Shown here piece after piece: positions 55,574 through 62,798 of a DNA stretch of 64,000 bases (positions within the stretch are counted from its first letter, which is position 1; each line of letters starts with the position of its first letter). The notes beneath the pieces are model-generated. The model saw only the letters and a list, made by a program, of their open reading frames with translations. It made no database searches and was not told the DNA's origin. The translations under genes were made by a program, and so were the position numbers. The DNA is from Nocardia ninae NBRC 108245 (GTDB lineage: Bacteria; Actinomycetota; Actinomycetes; Mycobacteriales; Mycobacteriaceae): positions 62,001-126,000 of the forward strand of contig NZ_BJXA01000003.1 in assembly GCF_007990755.1 (NCBI RefSeq). Reading direction: 5' to 3'.

Positions 55574-56418
55574 CTGCGGTGGTCGATACCCCGAAAATGC
55601 CAGCGGTGCAGCTCGATTCGGGGCCGCGGCTGCGGATCTTCCGGGACAGCGCGATCGTCGCCTACCGCAATCTGCTGACCATCCTGCGGGTGCCGACGTT
55701 GCTGGTGACCGCGACGATCCAGCCGCTGATGTTCGTGTTCCTGTTCGCCTATATCTTCGGGGCATCGCTGGGCGGCAGTCAGTACCGCGAGTTCCTGCTC
55801 GCTGGAATCTTCACGCAGACAGTCGCTTTCAATGCGGCGTTCACCACCGTCGGGCTGGCGGGTGACTTGCAGAAGGGCATCATCGATCGGATGCGGACGC
55901 TGCCGATGTCGCGGCTGGCCGTGCTGATGGGTCGCACGCTGTCCGACCTGGTCGTCAATGTGCTCAGCGTCGCGGTGATGGTCGGGTGCGGTTACGTGGT
56001 CGGTTGGCGGATCAACGGCGGAATCGCCGACGCCGCACTGGCTTTCGGCGTGATTCTGCTGTTCGCCTTCGCCATGTCCTGGGTCGGCGCACTCACCGGT
56101 CTGCTGTCACCCACCGTCGAAGTAGCGCAGAGCGCAGGCCTGATCTGGCTGTTCCCCCTGTCTTTCATCTCCTCGGCCTTCATCTCCGCCGAGACCCTCC
56201 CCGGCCCGCTGCGCACGATCGCGGAATGGAACCCGATCACCGCGGTCTCAGCCGCAGGCCGCAAACTCTTCGACAACGACGCACCCCCCACCTTCGCCCC
56301 CGCAACCGGCTGGGCCGCGGATCATTGCGTCGGTTACGCGATCGGCTGTTCTGTTGCCATCCTCGCGGTAGCGGTCCCGCTGGCATTGCTCCGCTACCGG
56401 AAGGTGGCTAGCCGCTAA
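55570..56418 (+). CDS. ABC-2 type permease, DrrB-like
   Basis: A 282-residue integral membrane protein with about six hydrophobic segments (LLVTATIQPLMFVFLFAYIFG; LVVNVLSVAVMVGCGYVVG; LAFGVILLFAFAMSWVGAL; VAQSAGLIWLFPLSFISSAFI; final VGYAIGCSVAILAVAVPLALL). LQKGIIDRMRTLPMSRLAVL and AETLPGPLRTIAEWNPITAV are typical of DrrB/ABC-2 permeases. GTG at 55570 overlaps the ATPase stop as GTGA. The last five codons and stop (VASR-stop) are already in the repeat array R4, so the C terminus is probably repeat-derived. Confidence 0.95.
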   Translation: MTAVVDTPKMPAVQLDSGPRLRIFRDSAIVAYRNLLTILRVPTLLVTATIQPLMFVFLFAYIFGASLGGSQYREFLLAGIFTQTVAFNAAFTTVGLAGDLQKGIIDRMRTLPMSRLAVLMGRTLSDLVVNVLSVAVMVGCGYVVGWRINGGIADAALAFGVILLFAFAMSWVGALTGLLSPTVEVAQSAGLIWLFPLSFISSAFISAETLPGPLRTIAEWNPITAVSAAGRKLFDNDAPPTFAPATGWAADHCVGYAIGCSVAILAVAVPLALLRYRKVASR

Positions 56419-56875
56419 GTCTCTGGAGGACGGCTGGCGGCTGAGTCCGGAGGGTGGCTGGCGGCTGAGTCTGGAGTGGTCGGTGGCTAGGACCGGAGGT
56501 GGCCGGGCCGCTGGGGCCGGAGGTGGCCAGGCTGCTTGGATCGGAAGGTGGTCGGCCGCTGAGCCTGGAGGTGGCCAGGCTGCTAGGTCGGGAGGTGGGT
56601 CGGCCGCTTGAGCCCGGAAGGTGGCCGGCCGCTTGAGCCGGGAGGTGGCCGGCCGCTGAGTCCGAAGTTGGTCGGCGGCTACGACCCAGAGGGGCCAGGC
56701 TGCTTGGATCGGAAGGTGGCTGGCCGCTGAGCCTGGAGGTGGCCAGGCTGCTAGGTCGGGAGGTGGGTCGGCCGCTGAGCCCGAACGTGGTCGGCGGCTA
56801 GGGCCGGAGGTGGCTGGCCGCTGAGTCCGGAGGGCGGCTGGCCGATGAGTCTGCAGGCGGCCAGCCGTTAGGTCC
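56400..56875. repeat. Tandem array R4, about 19 units of 24 bp
   Basis: Degenerate 24-bp units like GGAGGTGGCTGGCCGCTGAG fill the whole gap between the convergent permease and hydrolase genes. An 84-bp block at 56525-56608 recurs at 56693-56776 with about two differences, displaced by 168 bp (seven units), so there was a recent higher-order duplication. The array starts within the permease stop region and ends across the hydrolase stop (TTA at 56868-56870, in CCAGCCGTTAGGTCCGG), both matching the unit. Confidence 0.8.
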
Positions 56876-57797
56876 GGATCGCCCGGTAGATCGTCTCCCG
56901 CGCCGCCGCGCCCTCGGGTGTCGGGCTGGTCGCCCAGATATGAATCATCTGCGGTGCCTCGTGGTAGTCGAGGCGGGTGCCGGTGAAGGTGGGCGCCATG
57001 GCCGCGTAGTTGCGGGCTTGGCAGTTCAGGATGTCGTAGGTGCCGCTGAGGACGAGCAGGCGGCCGAGGTGGTCGTTGTTGCCGAGGATCGGGCTCACCC
57101 GAGGATCGGTCGCCGGCAGGTCGCCGCAGTACAGGCTGCCGAAGTAGCGGCAACCCGCCGGGCTGAGGAACGGGTCGAGCTCATCGAGCTCGGCCATTTC
57201 CGGCTCCTGGTATCGGTTGTCGAGCACCGGCACGATCAGCACGGTCACATGCGGATTCGGCACACCCCGATCGCGCAGGATCTGCGCCGCCGCCAGCGTG
57301 ATGGTCCCGCCGACGGAGTTCCCGACCAGACTCACCTGCCCGGGACCTTCGTCGGCGATCACCTTCGCCACGAGGTCGGCGAGCATGTCCGGCACGACCT
57401 CGCCGGTGCCCTCGGGCGCCAACGGGTACAGCGGAATGATCAGGCGGGCAGCGGTTTCGGTGATCAGCTCCGCGCACAGGTCCCAGCTGGCCTCGGACAT
57501 CCGCAGCACGAAACCGCCGCCGTGGGTGTACACAACGGTCCGCTCGGGCGCCCGATCCCGCTCCGTCGCCGTGTAAATCACCCACTCGTTGCCATGCGGA
57601 TCGGTGGCGAGCTCCGTTTCGACCGCGAACTTCGCCAGGAAATCCGCAGGCGGTTCCTTCGGCATCGGATACTTCCGCGTCAACTCCACCGTGGCTTCGG
57701 CGGCGTCCACCGTCACCACCATCTGCTTGATTCCCGATTTCCAGGTCTCCTCGGCAAACCGCTGTGCTTCCGGACTGACCTCGACGCTCTGCGTCAT
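56868..57797 (-). CDS. Alpha/beta hydrolase, hormone-sensitive-lipase type
   Basis: A 309-residue esterase. TVVYTHGGGFVLRMSEASWD carries the HGGGF oxyanion motif, VSLVGNSVGGTITLAA the nucleophile (GNSVGG in place of the usual GDSAGG), LVLSGTYDILNCQARNYA the acid and YHEAPQMIHIWAT the catalytic His. The family hydrolyses short-chain esters. ATG at 57797 is preferred because a run of G residues (57803-57809 region on this strand) forms a ribosome binding site; an in-frame ATG at 57836 would add 13 residues. The final codons lie in repeat array R4. Not obviously linked to the NRPS. Confidence 0.9.
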   Translation of the reverse strand: MTQSVEVSPEAQRFAEETWKSGIKQMVVTVDAAEATVELTRKYPMPKEPPADFLAKFAVETELATDPHGNEWVIYTATERDRAPERTVVYTHGGGFVLRMSEASWDLCAELITETAARLIIPLYPLAPEGTGEVVPDMLADLVAKVIADEGPGQVSLVGNSVGGTITLAAAQILRDRGVPNPHVTVLIVPVLDNRYQEPEMAELDELDPFLSPAGCRYFGSLYCGDLPATDPRVSPILGNNDHLGRLLVLSGTYDILNCQARNYAAMAPTFTGTRLDYHEAPQMIHIWATSPTPEGAAARETIYRAIRT

Positions 57798-58332
57798 CTG
57801 CGCCCCCCCAAATTTGTTTATCCAGTTTTCCGTCATGCTGAAGGACCAAGTACCCCGCCCGCTCCTGATCGAATCCTTGTCAGCCCAGTGCCTTCAGCGA
57901 AGGTGCGCCTACCCGATAGGTGCTGACAAAGTCTCCCCAGGTGAGCGGTCCATTGAGCTGAAGACCTAGCCAGGTTTTCCCGTGAGTAGTGCTGGGCGCG
58001 TCGGGTGCCGTACCCGGCTTACCTCCGCGGTCAGGTGCGTCGTGGCTGGTTCCAGCGTGGTCATCTGGTTGTGGTTGCGTTTCGGGCGGTCCTGGTGGGG
58101 TGAGAGTGTTGGTGGGGGAGGGTATTCAGAGCATGCACACCGTTCGCAAGTGGTAGACGGTCTGTGAGAGGTGCGCACGGTCTACGGAATCGCCCAGCGC
58201 TGGCGGGGCGCGGTGGTTGCCAGCAAGATCCGCACTAGCTCTCGGGATCCGCACCGACTACGGGGGTCCCAAGTGGGTGCGGATCCAGAGAGAGGCTGCG
58301 GATTTCGCTGGCAGCGGCCCGCTTTCGTGGTC
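57798..58332. other. Gene-free stretch upstream of the hydrolase
   Basis: About 530 bp with no supported reading frame or RNA. It should contain the hydrolase promoter on the minus strand. Several frames open here but lack codon bias and ribosome binding sites. Confidence 0.5.
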
Positions 58333-58500
58333 GACGGGACATGAGGGCGGGAAGCGCGAGTCAGCACGCCATAACGTCCCACTCGAGGCCGGGCCGATCA
58401 CCCAGCGGGACATAGGGGTCGGAAAACGCGAGTAAGTCCACCGTGACGTCCCACTCGGCACCCAGCTGCTCACCCAGCGGGACATAGCGGCGGCGAGCCG
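58333..58500. repeat. Direct repeat of about 73 bp, 2.3 copies
   Basis: The order GCGGGACAT, GCGAGT, ACGTCCCACTCG, CACCCAGCG appears from 58334, again from 58407, and starts a third time near 58480. ACGTCCCACTCG is exact at 58374 and 58446. Within each unit GGGAC and GTCCC can pair. No gene. Confidence 0.6.
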
Positions 58501-58563
58501 CGCGCTCTGGTGCCACTGAGTTCGGTTGATCAGGAACGGAGCGCCAGGGAGGGGGTATGCGAA

Positions 58564-58595
58564 AGGCCGCCTACATCTTTCGATGTAGGCGGCCT
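58564..58595. terminator. Perfect 14-bp-stem hairpin
   Basis: AGGCCGCCTACATC-TTTC-GATGTAGGCGGCCT, a 14-bp perfect stem with a tetraloop, in a gene-free region at the edge of array R5. It could terminate minus-strand transcription of rbpA, whose stop is about 430 bp away on that strand, but the distance makes this uncertain. Confidence 0.5.
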
Positions 58596-59020
58596 CTTCG
58601 TTTACCGAATCTTTCGGCCTACAAGGCCTTTCGGTCAACCAACCTTCCGGCCTGGCGGTAGAACCTTCGACCTGTAGGTGGCCTTTCAGTTACCAACCTT
58701 ATGGCCCGGCAGCGGGTTTTCCGGGCGGTAGGCGGCCATTTCGGTTCACCTACGTCCTGGCCTGGTGGTGAATCCTTCCGGCCCGCAAGGCATTGGGTCT
58801 ATCAACCTTCCGGCCGGGCGTTGGAACCTGCTGGCCCGCAAGATCTTGGGTTTACCAACCTTCCGGCCGGGCGTTGGAACCTGCTGGCCCGCAAGGGCCT
58901 GCTGGGTCTATCAACCTTCCCGGCTGGCGTTGGAACCTCCTGGCCTGCAAGGCCCTTCGGTTAACCAACCTCCCGACCTGAGAGCGAAAACCTTCCGCCC
59001 CGCAGGCGACCCGGCGGAAA
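58596..59020. repeat. Tandem array R5, about 53-57-bp units
   Basis: Seven or eight degenerate copies of a unit whose clearest forms are at about 58814-58866 and 58867-58920: GGCCGGGCGTTGGAACC, TGCTGGCCCGCAAG, then GGGTTTACCAACCTTCC. The copies become more eroded toward rbpA, and the sequence around the rbpA stop still resembles a unit. There are no unique spacers and repeats vary in length, so not CRISPR. Confidence 0.7.
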
Positions 59021-59356
59021 CTAAACCCGGCGACGAGTCTTCAGAAGATCGAGGCGCTCCTTCAGCAGCTCCTCCAGCTCTTCCTTACTACGCCGTTCCA
59101 GCAGCATGTCCCAGTGGGTGCGCGGCGGCTTGACCTTCTTGGTCTCGACGGTGGTGCCTTCGATCAGCATGCCTTCCTGACCGTTGCGGCACAGCCACGT
59201 CGGGGGGATTTCGGCGTCGTCGGCGAACGGGACGTCGAATTCTTCACCGTTGTCGGTGCGGTATCGGGCGATCCGACGCGGAGCCAGGTCGTGGTCGCGA
59301 TCGGTCTCGTAGCTCACCGCTCCGAGCCGACTGCCCCGGAGTACGCGATCTGCCAT
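59021..59356 (-). CDS. rbpA: RNA polymerase-binding protein RbpA
   Basis: A 111-residue protein matching actinobacterial RbpA: MADRVLRGSRLGAVSYETDR (N-terminal tail and SigA-interacting conserved start), the core ARYRTDNGEEFDVPFADDAEIPPTWLCRNG, the basic linker GTTVETKKVKPPRTHWDMLLERR and the sigma-interacting helical domain SKEELEELLKERLDLLKTRR. RbpA stabilises the open promoter complex with the principal sigma factor. ATG at 59356 with GGGAGAGG upstream. In mycobacteria the adjacent gene is ppm1/lnt; here the NRPS cassette and hydrolase lie between lnt and rbpA. Confidence 0.97.
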   Translation of the reverse strand: MADRVLRGSRLGAVSYETDRDHDLAPRRIARYRTDNGEEFDVPFADDAEIPPTWLCRNGQEGMLIEGTTVETKKVKPPRTHWDMLLERRSKEELEELLKERLDLLKTRRRV

Positions 59357-59627
59357 GGTGTGCCTCTCCCTGTGTGCTCGAGTCTTGTTGCTGCGACCGT
59401 ACGAGCGTCTGGTGCTCGCTGGACCTTATGTGCAACGAACGGGCCTGCGCCGATAGTTCCCGACGGGCCACGGAACCGTTCCATTGTAGTGCCATCGGCG
59501 TGCCGACCTCGCCACGCCCGCCATCCGGCGGTTCAAGGGGGTCGTTGAGCGGCTGAGGGCGGTCGAAGCATTAAGGTTCTGCGTCATGTCGAGCCGCTTG
59601 TTGTCCTGCCTGACTTGCCGCTAGGGG

Positions 59628-59972
59628 GTGTGTTCCATCTCTGATCGTCGTCACTCTCGCCAACTGTCCTGCCTGTGGTGTGGGCGAGAGATCGTGGAGT
59701 CGGAGGCCGGGCGTCGCCGCCGGTACTGCCGTCAGTCCTGTCGTCAACGTGCCTACGAACACCGCAACAGCCTCAAGGGCACCGGGATCCCCGACGATTC
59801 CGTCGTCCTGAGCGCCCAAGAGGCCGCCGATCTGGCCGACCGCTGGTTCGCCGCCCGCTGCGCCGCCGAAGACGTCGCCATCGCCATCGAAGAGAACGCC
59901 AGCCCCGAAGAACTGGCAACCCTAGGCAAAACCCTCCTCGAACTAACCCGCGACGCCGAGCGGTTGCGCTGA
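59628..59972 (+). CDS. Small zinc-finger-like protein
   Basis: A 114-residue protein. CLWCGREIVESEAGRRRRYCRQSCRQRAYEHR has a CxxC and CxxxC pair about 15 residues apart, the pattern of a small treble-clef zinc finger; the rest (about 55-114) is helical and acidic. Homologues adjacent to rbpA are familiar in actinobacteria, but the role is unknown. GTG at 59628 is the likely start. The last six codons and stop (DAERLR-stop) form the first unit of array R6: the following 27-bp unit encodes DAERLR-stop again. Confidence 0.78.
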   Translation: MCSISDRRHSRQLSCLWCGREIVESEAGRRRRYCRQSCRQRAYEHRNSLKGTGIPDDSVVLSAQEAADLADRWFAARCAAEDVAIAIEENASPEELATLGKTLLELTRDAERLR

Positions 59973-60640
59973 CCCGCCGACGCCGAACGCCTGCGCTGAC
60001 CTGCCGACGAAGGTAATGCTGGCTGCCCGCCGAAAGCCGGTGCTGACCTGCAACGGCGAGCGCTGCGTTGACCGGCGTGACCGAAAGGCGGTGCTGGTCG
60101 GCCACGGAAAGCCCGTGCTGACTGCGCCGGCGAGCGCCTGATTGATTGGTGACGGCGCGCGTCAACCGTTGACAGCGAGCGCCTGTTCGAGCGGGGGCGA
60201 CGCTGAACGGTTGCGTTGAGCGGCGCTGCGCTGCCAAGTGCAGTGCTGGCCGGCCGCCAAAATCTCGCGCTGACCTGCGACGGCGAGCGCCGTCGGTGGA
60301 CTGGCCGCGTTGCGTGCCGACCGTTGACAGCGAGCGCCTGTTCGAACGAGCGACGTTGACCGGCGCCGTTTAGGGCAGTGCTGTCCGATCCGCCGAATTG
60401 CCCGTGCTGACCTGCGACGGCGAGCGCCTGCAATTGACTGGTGACGGCGCACGCCGATTATCGACAGCGAGCGTCAGTTCGAACGGGGCGGCGCTGAACG
60501 CGTGCGTTGGGCGCCGTCGCCGAAGGGCAGTGCTGCTCGGCTGCGGACAGCGCGGTGCTGACCTGCAATGGTGGGCGCCTGTGTTGACGCGCAACGCCGA
60601 ACGCCTGCGCTGACCTGCGGCGGGCTGGGCCCGCCCGCAA
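59952..60640. repeat. Tandem array R6 with 27-bp and larger units
   Basis: The array begins inside the 3' end of the zinc-finger-like gene: 59952-59978 and 59979-60005 are two 27-bp units with three differences, each containing GCTGACC with the TGA stop. Beyond this, blocks such as TGACCTGCGACGGCGAGCGC (60269-60289, 60407-60427) and TTGACAGCGAGCGCCTGTTC (60169, 60324, degraded at 60460) recur at about 137-155-bp spacing, so larger superunits were duplicated. No gene is supported in the 800-bp gap to 60779. Confidence 0.72.
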
Positions 60641-60674
60641 CGCGACGCCCACGTCGACCGGACCCGCATCGCTG

Positions 60675-60744
60675 ACTTGACGTAAGTTCCGTGCTCTTGA
60701 CTGCTGTTGCAGCATGCGTCAAGAGCACGGAACTTTCGTCAAGT
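60675..60744. repeat. 70-bp near-perfect inverted repeat
   Basis: Arms of 27 bases at 60675-60701 and 60718-60744 are complementary with a single mismatch (T at 60683 against T at 60736). The 16-bp centre itself holds TGCTG-TTG-CAGCA. Both arms contain TTCCGTGCTCTTGAC or its complement. It lies between the convergent zinc-finger-like and membrane-protein genes, 36 bp from the stop of the latter. It could be a bidirectional terminator, a structured RNA or a palindromic mobile repeat. Confidence 0.85.
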
Positions 60745-60779
60745 GGGATGGCTCGGCTTTAGGTCGAACCGCCGGTCGG

Positions 60780-61889
60780 TTAGACCCGAGCGCGGGGGTT
60801 GTGGGTTGCCAGCGGCGGGGTGAGGGGGAGGGGCGTGGTTTCGAGGTCCGCGGTGGGATCGTCTGACTCGGGATGCGTGCGCGCTCGCCAGTAGACGGCG
60901 CCGAGGAGTAGCGCCACACCCGCCGTAAGTCCGGCGAAGGAAGCCAGGGTGGTGGCGTCTGGGTGGATGAGGGACTGGGCGCGCATTGCCTGGGTGAACA
61001 CGATGGCGAGTAGGCCGGTGTAGCCGAGGGCGAGCACGCTGACCACTGCTGCTCTGGTGCGTTCGCTGCGCAGCCAGGGGTAGCGGGGGGCCAGCCAGGC
61101 GAGCACGATGACGGTGAGTAGCAGGATCTGGATGCCGTGTAGGCCGACGAAATGTGGGACGCGGAGGTCGCCGCCGATGGTGCTCCAGTTGGTGATCGGC
61201 ATGCCTGGTGCGGCGTCGCGGGGGGAGAGGTCGCGGCCGGCGGGGTCGATGACGGTGTGGCCGGAGATCAGTTCGATCACTTTGCCGTCGGTGTCATGCA
61301 CCAGTTGCTTACCGGTGTATCCCATCAGATAGCCCATGGCCATGCCTGCGACGGCGAGGGCCAGCCCGAAGTGGATCGCGCGGGCGGTCGGCCGGTCCAC
61401 CAGGCGCTGCCACGACAGGATCACCACGATGACCAGGTTCGCGAGGAAGAGCCCCGGCACGCCGGACATGAAGATGCGCTGACCGATCTCGTTGACGGGA
61501 TCGGTGTCGAAGTTGTTGAAATGACTGAACGTTCCGCGCGCCGCCTGCACGGCGATGAAGCCGACATCGAGGACGCCGGCCACCGCGAACGTCGTGCCCA
61601 GCCACCAGGTCGCGCGACTTCCCTTGTGCGGCAACGACAGTAACCACGCCAGCGTGAGACCGTATAGGGCGAAGGCGAAACCGAACTTCAACGGCTTCAA
61701 CCACACCGACTCGCCGAGCAGCATCCGATCGTCGACGAGCAATCCCACCAGCGAGATGACGGTCAGCGCGGTCATGACCAGCGCCATCCAGGTCAGCGGC
61801 CGATGCAGCCGGGCAACGGAACCGGCGCGGTGGCGATGCCGCACCTGCGCCGACCGGTCGGCGAGCGCGGCGGAATGTGATGTGGGCAT
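60780..61889 (-). CDS. Multi-pass membrane protein of unknown function
   Basis: A 369-residue protein with eight or nine hydrophobic segments, e.g. WMALVMTALTVISLVGLLV, FGFAFALYGLTLAWLLSL, GLFLANLVIVVILSWQRL, AIHFGLALAVAGMAMGYLMGY, GIQILLLTVIVLAWLAP and VVSVLALGYTGLLAIVFTQAM. Conserved-looking polar positions within the membrane part (LKPLKFG, HFVGLHGIQ) include two histidines that might bind heme or metal, which is speculation. The C-terminal tail (about 335-369) is hydrophilic. ATG at 61889. No family recognised with confidence. Confidence 0.82.
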   Translation of the reverse strand: MPTSHSAALADRSAQVRHRHRAGSVARLHRPLTWMALVMTALTVISLVGLLVDDRMLLGESVWLKPLKFGFAFALYGLTLAWLLSLPHKGSRATWWLGTTFAVAGVLDVGFIAVQAARGTFSHFNNFDTDPVNEIGQRIFMSGVPGLFLANLVIVVILSWQRLVDRPTARAIHFGLALAVAGMAMGYLMGYTGKQLVHDTDGKVIELISGHTVIDPAGRDLSPRDAAPGMPITNWSTIGGDLRVPHFVGLHGIQILLLTVIVLAWLAPRYPWLRSERTRAAVVSVLALGYTGLLAIVFTQAMRAQSLIHPDATTLASFAGLTAGVALLLGAVYWRARTHPESDDPTADLETTPLPLTPPLATHNPRARV

Positions 61890-62063
61890 GCATCGAAGGT
61901 AGGAAGCGACACCCTCGGAAGACGTCCCGCCGCAGCATTATTCGCGCCTAGTACCGGGGTACTGAGATGGGTGACAACCCCCGGTGCCGTGGGATGAGCG
62001 TGCCGCTGTCCTGTGGCAAGTCGAGTCCGCGGCCGGACGCCTCTCCGCCCGGCCGCGCAAAAC

Positions 62064-62474
62064 TCAGATGGCGGGCAGGCTGGCGTCGGGGAACGAGTGG
62101 TGTTCGTGCGCCACAATCCACCGCTCGTTTTCCTTGCGCAGGCCGAGGGTGAGGCGGAGCCGTCGGCCCGGGTCTTTGGCGAAGTCCTCGGCCGTCCCGC
62201 ACAGCAGCAGGGCATGGGCGAACGCGACGTCAGCGCCTGCTGTGACGTCTAGCGAGACGATCTCGAACGTCGCCCCCTGCGCCTGCCACTCGAAGAAACC
62301 AGGCCAGGCCGCCTGGTACGCGTCGATGCCGCGCAGACCTTCGTCCGGCGGCGGCACATCGAACATGACGATGTCGGGGGCGTGATCGGCGAGAACGGCG
62401 GCCAGGTCGCCCGCGTGCACGGCGGCAGCCCACCGCTCGATCAGAACCCGGATCGTCTTCTCGTCGTCCGACAT
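62064..62474 (-). CDS. SnoaL/DUF4440-like NTF2-fold protein
   Basis: A 136-residue protein of the YybH/SnoaL-like NTF2 fold: KTIRVLIERWAAAVHAGDLAAVLADHAPDIVMFDVPPPDEGLRGIDAYQAAW is typical of the group, with a C-terminal RLTLGLRKENERWIVAHEHHSFP strand. The function may be a small-molecule isomerase, hydrolase or binder; not assignable. ATG at 62474 follows AGGGACG. It is separate from the SnoaL-like protein at 8343, with little similarity beyond the fold. Confidence 0.87.
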   Translation of the reverse strand: MSDDEKTIRVLIERWAAAVHAGDLAAVLADHAPDIVMFDVPPPDEGLRGIDAYQAAWPGFFEWQAQGATFEIVSLDVTAGADVAFAHALLLCGTAEDFAKDPGRRLRLTLGLRKENERWIVAHEHHSFPDASLPAI

Positions 62475-62798
62475 CGTTCATCGTCCCTTCATACGGCGCC
62501 TCACCAGTACGTTCGGCATGCAGTGAGCCTGCCGGAAAAGACGCATGGGGCGCAATGGATTCCGTGTCTTATGTGAGATATCCCGACCTCTACAGGCCGG
62601 TTTCCGCTGCTAGGGCCGGTGTCGAAGTCCCATCCGGGTGCCGAATCGCCGCCTAGACGCGTCATCGTCGCGACGGGGCGGATCCGACCGCCGACAATCT
62701 GGACGCGGCGGTCTTCGAGGTGGCAGGCATGGTCGTGCTCGGCGCGATCATGTCGATGATCCAGCCCCGGACGCATCCGTCCGGACTACGACACCCGC
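62475..62798. other. Gene-free stretch between permease and SnoaL-like gene
   Basis: A 324-bp gap. It should hold the minus-strand promoter of the SnoaL-like gene and the end of the permease transcript. No credible frame, hairpin or repeat was found. Confidence 0.45.

Noticed and set aside
58701-59133. Small plus-strand frames in array R5 with repeated Leu/Pro/Trp motifs
   Set aside because: They are translations of the tandem repeat, without ribosome binding sites or a non-repeat core.
58596-60640. Possible CRISPR array
   Set aside because: Repeat copies are degenerate, vary in length, have no unique spacers between constant repeats, and no cas gene is present.
59753-60669. Minus-strand frames of up to 226 codons in array R6
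   Set aside because: They encode Ala/Arg/Ser-rich repeats and overlap the zinc-finger-like gene; repeat-derived.
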